Shown one piece after another: positions 1 to 5,441 of a stretch of 8,878 nt of DNA. The notes beneath the pieces are model-generated. The model did not search any database. It saw only the letters and a list, made by a program, of their open reading frames with translations, and was not told where the DNA came from. Where the stretch lies: assembly GCA_035646535.1 (NCBI GenBank), contig DASRPD010000119.1:1-8878 (forward strand), read 5' to 3'. The position numbers and the translations under genes were made by a program. The DNA comes from DASRPD01 sp035646535 (GTDB taxonomy: Bacteria; Actinomycetota; Acidimicrobiia; IMCC26256; JANYLB01). Position 1 is the first letter of the stretch, and every line of letters starts with the position of its first letter.

Positions 1-17
1 GAGCACCCTGGGTGCTC
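1..17. repeat. Perfect 17-nt inverted repeat
   Basis: GAGCACCC, one central T, then GGGTGCTC: an 8-bp perfect inverted repeat at the very edge of the window. As RNA, the central base alone is too short for a loop, so inner pairs would open. It lies inside the possible partial gene at 1-79, which argues against a terminator; if that gene is not real it could be a terminator stem or an operator downstream of the carboxyltransferase. No T-run is visible on either side within the window. Confidence 0.35.
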
Positions 18-79
18 GCCGGGGCGAGCGAAGATGTCGTGGCGCGCTCCGGTCGCGGTTTGGACTTGAATCTGCGCAT
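1..79 (-). CDS. Start of an unidentified gene, cut by the left window edge
   Basis: On the minus strand an ATG at 79-77 overlaps the TGA stop (81-79) of the carboxyltransferase gene as TGATG, the usual geometry of translational coupling. The frame stays open for 26 codons to the window edge. The visible N-terminus reads MRRFKSKPRPERATTSSLAP and then a short A/S/T-rich stretch. It is basic and polar, with no membrane segment. No Shine-Dalgarno sequence is visible before the ATG, so coupling to the upstream gene would be the main reason for translation. Too little is present to assign a family. A gene in this place could encode another acyl-CoA carboxylase component or an unrelated protein. It could also be a chance open frame, since 26 codons without a stop is not strong evidence in DNA this GC-rich. 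Confidence 0.4.
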   Translation of the reverse strand, partial: MRRFKSKPRPERATTSSLAPASTQGA

Positions 80-1365
80 CAGAGGGGCGGGTTCGAGTGC
101 CGACGGGCGGTCGAAGGCTCTCGTTTCGTGACCAGCGTCGCCAGCGCGTGGCCCAGCGCGGCTCGCGTCTCGGCCGGTCGCACCACGGCGTCCACGTAGC
201 CTCGTTCGGCGGCGGCTCGAGGGCTCAGGTACGCGGCCTCGTACTCGGCTTGGAGCTCGCCCGCGCGTGACGCGCGCGCGCCGAGCTCGTCGATCGAGCG
301 GAGCTCGCGTCCGTGGAGAATCTGCACCGCGCCGGGCGCGCCCATCACCGCGATCTCGGCGCCGGGCCAGGCGACGCAGAAGTCGTTGCCGATCCCGCGT
401 GAGTCCATCACGATGTACGCGCCGCCGTACGCCTTGCGGAGCACCACGCCGAGTCGGGGGACTGTCGCCGAGCAGTAGGCGTGGACGAGCTGCGCGCCGT
501 AGCGGATGATGCCTCGCCACTCGAGGTCCCGCCCAGGCTCGTAGCCCGGCGTGTCGACGAAGGTCACGAGCGGCACGTTGAACGCGTCGCACATCTGGAC
601 GAACCGAGCACCCTTGCGCGACGCGTCGAGATCCAACGTTCCGGCGCGGTGCGCGGGCTGGTTGGCGACGACGCCGACGGCATGTCCGCCAAGGCGGCCG
701 TAGCCGACGACCAGGTTGGGGGCGTGGCCGGCGTAGAGCTCGAGGAAGGAGTCCCGGTCGGTGATGTCGTCGATCACGGTGCGCACGTCATAGGCGAGGT
801 TGGCGGCAGTGGGCACCGTCGCCGCGGCGACGTCGGCGGGCCGATCGAGCGGGTCGTCGGGCAGCTCGTACGGCGGGTCGTCGAGGTGGTGTGACGGAAG
901 GTAGGAGAGGATGGCGTGCGCGGCGAGCGCGATCTCCTCCGATGGAACGACTTGGGCGGCGAGGCCTGTGGACCGATCGTGGATCGCAGCGCCTCCGAGA
1001 CCACGGTGGTCCACGGCCTCGCCGGTGAAGGCCGCCACCTGGTCGGGCCCGCTCAGGTACGCGAACGCGTCCGGTGTGAGCAGGACATGGTCGGCCAGTC
1101 CGAGCATGAGTGCCGGACCGGACACGGCCGCGCCGGTGACGCCGACCACGACCGGGACGACACCCGACGCGTCGGCCAGAGCCCGCGCACATCGACCCCA
1201 CGCATGCAGGGCCGCCACACCGTCGGTCACATCGGCGCCGCTCGAGTCGATCAGCGCGAACAGCGGCACCCCGAGCTCGGTCGCCAGCCGCACGGCCCGC
1301 TCCACGACCTCGCCCGCGGCGACATCGATCGCGCCGTGGTGGCGCCCACCGACGAGCCGGGCCAC
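79..1365 (-). CDS. Acyl-CoA carboxylase carboxyltransferase (AccD/PccB type)
   Basis: Likely transfers CO2 from carboxybiotin to an acyl-CoA such as acetyl- or propionyl-CoA, in the cytoplasm, together with a biotin carboxylase/carrier subunit not seen here. From the GTG at 1365 it has 428 residues and two crotonase-like halves. The N-half has VTGAAVSGPA (about 76-85) at the first oxyanion pocket. The C-half has APNLVVGYGRLGG (215-227), VANQPAHRAG (233-242), CDAFNVPLVTFVDTPGYEPG (259-278), RKAYGGAYIVMD (310-321) and AWPGAEIAVMGAPGAVQIL (332-350), and ends SNPPL, close to PccB proteins. It lacks the first 70-odd residues of full PccB. The start is uncertain: the frame is open upstream to a TAA at 1479-1477, and the extra residues (ending IERIDDRPVV) look like real protein. 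The only other usable codon there is CTG at 1473; neither start has a clear ribosome site. Acyl substrate cannot be told from sequence. Confidence 0.9.
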   Translation of the reverse strand: MARLVGGRHHGAIDVAAGEVVERAVRLATELGVPLFALIDSSGADVTDGVAALHAWGRCARALADASGVVPVVVGVTGAAVSGPALMLGLADHVLLTPDAFAYLSGPDQVAAFTGEAVDHRGLGGAAIHDRSTGLAAQVVPSEEIALAAHAILSYLPSHHLDDPPYELPDDPLDRPADVAAATVPTAANLAYDVRTVIDDITDRDSFLELYAGHAPNLVVGYGRLGGHAVGVVANQPAHRAGTLDLDASRKGARFVQMCDAFNVPLVTFVDTPGYEPGRDLEWRGIIRYGAQLVHAYCSATVPRLGVVLRKAYGGAYIVMDSRGIGNDFCVAWPGAEIAVMGAPGAVQILHGRELRSIDELGARASRAGELQAEYEAAYLSPRAAAERGYVDAVVRPAETRAALGHALATLVTKREPSTARRHSNPPL

Positions 1366-1473
1366 GACGACCGGTCGGTCGTCGATGCGCTCGATCGCGG
1401 CGCGCGCCGCGTCGCTGCGACAGGCGGTGATGGGAGTTGGGCCGATGAGGGTCCGACTCTCGGCCCACGGCAG

Positions 1474-1591
1474 TGGTTACCGATCGGCCACGGCGGGGGT
1501 AGTGACGTGGACCGGGGCCCGCTCGGACCGACGGCTCACCTGGCGCGCGTGTCCGCCGACGCGGTAGGTCAAGGGTCCTCAAGGAGGTCCG
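1474..1591. other. Divergent intergenic region, carboxyltransferase / phosphotransferase
   Basis: This gap between the two divergently transcribed genes should hold promoters for both, but I found no convincing -10/-35 pair. A TTGACC on the minus strand at 1571-1566 has no acceptable -10 box at 16-18 bp. Part of the gap may be coding: the minus-strand carboxyltransferase frame continues upstream of the TAA at 1479-1477 with G/C-rich third positions, back to possible starts GTG 1539 and TTG 1572. Confidence 0.5.
1581..1587 (+). promoter_or_regulatory. Strong Shine-Dalgarno of the phosphotransferase gene
   Basis: AAGGAGG ends 4 nt before the ATG at 1592. The full match to the anti-Shine-Dalgarno sequence fixes the start of this gene even though the spacing is short. 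Confidence 0.85.
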
Positions 1592-2728
1592 ATGTCCGCT
1601 ACCGAACCGAACCAGCCGCCAGGTCCGGCCGAGGCCGGCGAGAAGCCGCAGACCTCGACTCGCGATCTCGATGATGTACGCGCGCCATTGCGTACCTGGC
1701 TGGCTTCGGTCCTTCCGGCCGGCGCCGAGCCGGAGCTGGGTGGGCTCACGACGCCGACGAGCGGGGGGATGTCGAGCGAGACGATCCTGTTCGACGTGAT
1801 GTGGCAGGACGGCGGCGAGCGGCGTACCGACTCGCTCGTAGCCCGGCTCCCACCCGCCGACGACGCGGTGCCGGTCTTTCCGACCTACGACCTGGAGCGC
1901 CAGGCCCGGATCATTCGGCTGGTCGACGAGCGCACCGAGATCCCGGTGCCGTCGGTGCGGTGGTACGAGGCCGATCCGTCGGCGCTCGGCTCTCCGTTCA
2001 TCGTGATGGAACGGATCGACGGGATCGCGCCGCCCGACCTCATGCCGTACAACTTCGGCAGTTGGCTCTCAGAGGCCACGCCGGCCAACCAGGAGCGGTT
2101 GCAGCGGGCATCGATCGGCATCGTCGCCGACCTCCACCAGATGCGCGCGTCGAGCGATGAGCTTGCGTTCCTCGAGCTCGACGTACCCGGCGACACCCCG
2201 CTGCGTCGTCACGTCAACGATCTGGCCAACTACTACGAGTGGGTGCGCGGTGATCTCCGCATCCCGATCCTCGAGCGCACGTTCGCGTGGATCGAACAGC
2301 ACTGGCCGGCTCACGAAGGCGACACCGTCGTGAGCTGGGGCGACTCGCGCATCGGCAACGTCTTGTACCGGGATTTCGAACCCGTCGCGGTGCTCGACTG
2401 GGAGATGGCCGCGCTCGGCCCACGCGAGGTGGACCTCGGCTGGATGATCTTCATGCACACGTTCTTCGAGTACGCCGCGCAGATGAGCGATCTCGACGGC
2501 ATGCCCGACTTCATGCGGCGGTCCGACGCCGTCACCACCTACGAGCAGCGCTCGGGTACCGAGCCGCGCGACCTCGATTTCTACGAGGCCTACGCCGCTC
2601 TACGTCATGGCATCGTCATGGCGCGGGTGACGCTGCGGTCCGTGCACTTCGGTGAGGCCGAGCTCCCGGCGGATCCCGACGAGCTGGTGATGCACCGTTC
2701 GGTCCTCGAGGGGATCATCACGTCATGA
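1592..2728 (+). CDS. APH-fold phosphotransferase (ACAD10/aminoglycoside kinase-like)
   Basis: A 378-residue soluble kinase-like protein of the APH/choline kinase superfamily, in the subgroup related to the N-terminal domain of ACAD10/11 and to actinobacterial 'phosphotransferase family' proteins. Residues 1-25 are polar and probably disordered. A Gly-rich loop lies around 52-69, the position of the ATP-binding Lys appears to be Arg85 (LVARLPP), the helix Glu is near 102, and the hinge is FIVMERIDG (136-144). The catalytic loop is SWGDSRIGN (248-256), with Asp251 and Asn256 in place but Trp where APH enzymes have His. The metal-binding Asp is Asp269 in VLDWE. Substrate unknown; relatives often sit near acyl-CoA and lipid catabolism genes, and phosphorylation of a hydroxyacyl-CoA or other alcohol is possible. 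I would not call it an antibiotic-resistance enzyme. A strong AAGGAGG site sets the start, and the stop overlaps the next gene as ATGA. Confidence 0.88.
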   Translation: MSATEPNQPPGPAEAGEKPQTSTRDLDDVRAPLRTWLASVLPAGAEPELGGLTTPTSGGMSSETILFDVMWQDGGERRTDSLVARLPPADDAVPVFPTYDLERQARIIRLVDERTEIPVPSVRWYEADPSALGSPFIVMERIDGIAPPDLMPYNFGSWLSEATPANQERLQRASIGIVADLHQMRASSDELAFLELDVPGDTPLRRHVNDLANYYEWVRGDLRIPILERTFAWIEQHWPAHEGDTVVSWGDSRIGNVLYRDFEPVAVLDWEMAALGPREVDLGWMIFMHTFFEYAAQMSDLDGMPDFMRRSDAVTTYEQRSGTEPRDLDFYEAYAALRHGIVMARVTLRSVHFGEAELPADPDELVMHRSVLEGIITS

Positions 2729-3882
2729 CGATCGGCCAGCTGCTTCCCGCCGACGAGGGCTTCTGCCACCAGATCCCCGACACCTTCGCCAGTGTCGTCG
2801 CGAGCGATCCGTCGTGGACCGAGAAGGTGTGCGCGATGGCCGCGGCGCGAGATGGCAGCCTCCAGCTCGGTTTCGGGCTCGGCAAGTACGCCAACCGCAA
2901 CGTCATCGACGCCTACGCGGGGATCTCGCGGGGTGTTGAGCAGGTGACGGTGCGGGCCAGCCGTCGGCTCGCACCCCAGCCCGACCTCACGGTGATCGGG
3001 CCGATCCGCTACGAGGTGCTCGAGCCGATGCGCTCCGTTCGGTTCGCGCTCGATGCCAACGACACCCAGCCGATCGCATTCGACTGGGTGTTCGAGTCGG
3101 TGGTCCCTCCGTTCCTCGAGGATCGCACCCGTACCCGCGCCGGGTTTCGCGTGTCGTCAGACCTCGTCCGGTACCACCAGATCGGGCTCGCGTCGGGCTG
3201 GGTCGAGATCGACGGCGACCGGACCGAGATCACCCCCGAGGGCTGGGTATCGACGCGCGACCACTCGTGGGGCGTCCGCTACGACGTGGGTCTTCCGCCC
3301 ACCGACACCGAGCCGTTCGACATGCTCGCGACCCCGGGGGTGTCGTTTCGGATGATCTGGTCGCCGATCGCCATGGAACGACCGGACGGGTCCCGCTACG
3401 CGCTGATGATGCACTACCAGATCGTGCACGCGCCGGGGTACATGACCAAGAAGGTGATGGGCGGCGTCGAATATCCCGACGGGCGGATGGACGAGTGGAC
3501 CGATCTCCAGCCCGAGCTGGGGTTCGACCCCGTGAACCGTCGCCTCCGGGGCGGTGTCGTGCACGCGACGACCGCCGACGGCACGACGCGACCGCTCGAG
3601 ATCGAGGTCGTCTCCGACACGGGGTTCCAACTGGGCGCGGGCCTCTACTTCGGGTTCGACGGGCACCACCACGGCGAGTGGCGCGGGGCGCTGCACGTCG
3701 ACGGTGAACGAATCGCCGACTGCTCGACCCCCGACGCGGCGCGGCGTCTGCATCAGATTCGCGACACGGTCGTCCACGTCGTCGACCCGGTCGGTGGAGG
3801 GGAGGGCTGGGGGAATTGCCAGCCGATCATCACCGGCAGGGACGACGACATCGGCCTTGACGAGGCCGACTCGTTCATCTGA
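2725..3882 (+). CDS. AttH/CrtC-like (lipocalin-type) protein of unknown function
   Basis: A 385-residue protein, mostly predicted beta-strand, with no signal peptide or membrane segment, so probably cytoplasmic. The key landmark is GWVSTRDHSWGVR (173-185). The RDHSWG signature following a short 'G-x-V-x-I-D-G' strand (158-164) is typical of the AttH/hydroxyneurosporene-hydratase (CrtC)-like fold and the related DUF7064/DUF7065 families, which have two lipocalin-like beta-barrels and probably bind or alter hydrophobic ligands. Other notable points are HHHGEWRG (314-321) and a conserved-looking C-terminal GWGNCQP (361-367). The family assignment is by recalled motif and I rate it moderate; the reaction is not known. 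Its ATG overlaps the kinase stop (ATGA), so the two are very likely co-translated and probably act on the same compound, plausibly an isoprenoid, sterol or fatty-acyl molecule (inference). Confidence 0.8.
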   Translation: MTIGQLLPADEGFCHQIPDTFASVVASDPSWTEKVCAMAAARDGSLQLGFGLGKYANRNVIDAYAGISRGVEQVTVRASRRLAPQPDLTVIGPIRYEVLEPMRSVRFALDANDTQPIAFDWVFESVVPPFLEDRTRTRAGFRVSSDLVRYHQIGLASGWVEIDGDRTEITPEGWVSTRDHSWGVRYDVGLPPTDTEPFDMLATPGVSFRMIWSPIAMERPDGSRYALMMHYQIVHAPGYMTKKVMGGVEYPDGRMDEWTDLQPELGFDPVNRRLRGGVVHATTADGTTRPLEIEVVSDTGFQLGAGLYFGFDGHHHGEWRGALHVDGERIADCSTPDAARRLHQIRDTVVHVVDPVGGGEGWGNCQPIITGRDDDIGLDEADSFI

Positions 3883-3894
3883 CCTCTCTGGCGG

Positions 3895-3921
3895 CCCGGG
3901 CGACCCGGGCGACCCGGGCGA
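3895..3921. repeat. Three tandem copies of CCCGGGCGA in a convergent gap
   Basis: Three perfect 9-bp units (3895-3903, 3904-3912, 3913-3921) fill most of the 41-bp gap between two convergent genes. Each CCCGGG is self-complementary, so neighbouring copies can pair as a 6-bp GC stem with a CGA loop on either strand. This could act as a bidirectional, T-less terminator, or it may just be a slippage-prone repeat. The function is inferred from position. Confidence 0.55.
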
Positions 3922-3923
3922 GC

Positions 3924-4556
3924 TCAGGCTGGTCCGACGGTGATCGTGAGCACGTCGGTGGCGGCGTCGACCAGAAACGGCCGCTCCTGATCCAGCCCGA
4001 TGACCCAAGCGAGTTGACCTTCGAAGCCGTCGAAGAACGCGACCTCGGTCACCGCGGTCGTGTCGCTCGGCGTGATGACCCGAGGACCGGTGTAGGTGGC
4101 CGGCGCGCCGGGTTGGTCGAGATCGGCGAGCGCGGCCGGGCGGATCCGCACGACCAGGAACGCGTCGCCGCTCACCGTCACCTCTCGGCCCGATCCCGAG
4201 TCCTGAAACGGTGTGCTCGCGTACGCGATGTCGAAGCCGGGCGGCGTCTCCAGGGTTGCCGGTTGGAACGTGAACGCCACCGTCTCGACGCAGCCGGGTG
4301 CGTCGATGTCGACGCCGGTCAGCAGGCGAGTGGTCGCGCCCGGTGGGCTGATCTGCGCCTCGGTCCCGCCCGAGAACGCGCACGGTTCGGTGGTGGATGT
4401 GGTCGAGGCCCGGGTCGACGAGGAAGAGGAGCTCGCCGCACTGTTCTCACCGTCGCTCGACCCGCAGCCCGCGGTGATCAAGCCGCCGACAAGGAGTGAC
4501 GCGGCGAGCAGTCGAACCGGTCGCCGCCGGGCCGTCGCTCGGTGTCTCCGCTTCAT
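3924..4556 (-). CDS. Secreted lipoprotein with AMIN-like domain
   Basis: A 210-residue predicted lipoprotein, anchored on the outer face of the cytoplasmic membrane. A basic N-terminus (MKRRHRATARRR) is followed by a hydrophobic segment and the lipobox ITAGC, with acylated Cys at about residue 31. Next comes a Ser/Thr-rich linker (about 32-57), usual for actinobacterial lipoproteins, and one domain to the end. The pattern PPGFDIAYAS, an S-G-x(0-1)-G element, VSGDAFLVVRI, TYTGP, then FEGQLAWVIGLDQ and PFLVD fits the actinobacterial AMIN-like domain, distantly related to the cell-wall-targeting AMIN domain of amidases and secretins. Its ligand is not known. I chose ATG at 4556; a TTG at 4562, two codons upstream, sits 5 nt from an AAGGAGG site and is a real alternative (the ATG is 11 nt away). 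It lies 66 bp downstream of the broken pentapeptide gene on the same strand, and converges with the lipocalin-like gene. Confidence 0.85.
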   Translation of the reverse strand: MKRRHRATARRRPVRLLAASLLVGGLITAGCGSSDGENSAASSSSSSTRASTTSTTEPCAFSGGTEAQISPPGATTRLLTGVDIDAPGCVETVAFTFQPATLETPPGFDIAYASTPFQDSGSGREVTVSGDAFLVVRIRPAALADLDQPGAPATYTGPRVITPSDTTAVTEVAFFDGFEGQLAWVIGLDQERPFLVDAATDVLTITVGPA

Positions 4557-4567
4557 ACGCAACGCGG

Positions 4568-4574
4568 CCTCCTT
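4568..4574 (-). promoter_or_regulatory. Shine-Dalgarno of the AMIN-like lipoprotein gene
   Basis: Minus-strand AAGGAGG. It lies 5 nt before a TTG (4562) and 11 nt before an ATG (4556) in the same frame, so the spacing alone does not settle which codon starts the protein; the difference is two residues. Confidence 0.75.
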
Positions 4575-4622
4575 CTCGGCGGACCAGCAGCATCGCGCAC
4601 TGCCCGCTCTTGGCTGTCATGC

Positions 4623-5296
4623 TCAGCGCTCGGCGGCTTCGATCTCGATGCCGCGCTCGGCGAACAAGCTGAGCGCAAGGGGGAGCACCTGCTCTCCGCC
4701 GATCACGAGGCGGCGCGTCCTCCCGAGGCCGCGTGCGCGGTCGATTCGTGAACCGATGAGCCTCACGGTGTCCAGGTTAGCGTTGGTGAGCTCCGCTTCC
4801 TGCATGTCGCTCTCGAGCACCGACACTCGTGGGAGCGTCGCACCGGTGAAGTCGGCCCGGGGAGTGAGCAGTCCCCGAACACGACATCCTCCGCGTCGAC
4901 GAAGCGGAGGTTCGCGTCGTCGAGCTTGCATCCGACGAATCGCGTGTGACGGAGCCGCGCGTTCGACAGCACGAGTCCGGACATCCGGCACCCGTGGAGC
5001 TCCATGCGCTGCATCGACGCGTGCTGGAGCGCCGTGCCGGCCAGATCGCACTCGCGCAGCCGGGTGTCGATGCCGCGCAGGTGCTCGAGGTCGGCGCCGG
5101 TCAGTCGCAGCCGCACCAGCTCGCGACCCGAGATGTCGAGGTGGCTCGCGGTCGCGCCGCTGAAGTCGGCGCCGACGACTCGAATGGCGTCCCAGTCGTC
5201 GCGTGGTTCGAGCGTCGTCAGAACGGCTTCGTCGGGCGGCGGGTCGAGGCGCGGACCCAGCGCCCCCAGATCGTGCTCGTCGGCGTTTCGGGCCAT
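4623..5296 (-). pseudogene. Pentapeptide-repeat protein, broken by a one-base frameshift
   Basis: From ATG 5296 the frame reads MARNADEHDL, an acidic leader, then degenerate pentapeptide repeats (A[D/N]LXX) such as GADFSGAT, TGADLEHL, ECDLAGTAL, NARLRHTRF, DDANLRF, as far as GDCSL at about residue 145. The same repeat pattern resumes in another frame as RADFTGATL, EAELTNANL, then VLPLALSLFAERGIEIEAAER and a stop at 4625-4623. The break falls in the run read CCCCGGG on the minus strand (4862-4856). Restoring one C gives CSLPR-ADFTG-ATLPR, which keeps both the frame and the five-residue register; the span then becomes 675 bp, exactly 224 residues plus stop. Such proteins form a right-handed quadrilateral beta-helix; some mimic DNA and protect gyrase, but most have no known role. 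Either a genuine frameshift or a homopolymer sequencing error. No strong ribosome site precedes the ATG. Confidence 0.85.
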
Positions 5297-5441
5297 GGCG
5301 CAGCACTCTGGCACAAGCGTTCGGCGCTCGCCGCGGTGTCCCGCCAGTGTCGATCCGCCGTGCGAGGATGAGCTGTGGTTCGGGCTCCCCAATGATGACG
5401 TGTGCGTGGCGCGCCGGCCGACGGGTTGGCGGAGCCGTTCG
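5297..5441. other. Divergent intergenic region, pentapeptide gene / murJ
   Basis: 145 bp that should contain promoters for both divergent genes. I could not identify a convincing -10/-35 pair on either strand. In-frame GTG codons at 5400 and 5406 could extend MurJ slightly, but they lack a ribosome site. Confidence 0.45.
5431..5434 (+). promoter_or_regulatory. Shine-Dalgarno that sets the murJ start
   Basis: GGAG (within GGCGGAG) lies 7 nt before the ATG at 5442. This is the best start among several upstream in-frame codons, and it removes the long overlap with the pentapeptide gene that earlier starts would create. Confidence 0.65.

Noticed and set aside
1543..1571. TTGACC as a -35 box for the carboxyltransferase
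   Set aside because: The sequence 17 bp downstream on that strand is CGCGCG, which is not a -10 box.
1592..2728. Aminoglycoside resistance gene
   Set aside because: The fold is shared, but the WGD catalytic loop and overall pattern match the ACAD10-like housekeeping group, and there is no mobile-element context.
3157..4383. Long minus-strand open frame over the end of the lipocalin-like gene and the lipoprotein gene
   Set aside because: Arg/Pro/His-rich composition without motifs, overlapping two well-supported genes in other frames.
4856..4862. Programmed -1 ribosomal frameshift at CCCCGGG
   Set aside because: It does not fit a good X-XXY-YYZ slippery site: slipping CCC is free but GGG would re-pair on CGG. 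I saw no obvious downstream pseudoknot. A lost base is the simpler explanation.
4213..5163. Plus-strand open frame antisense to the lipoprotein and pentapeptide genes
   Set aside because: Ser/Arg/Pro-rich with no recognisable pattern; the opposite strand carries clear repeat and lipobox signatures.
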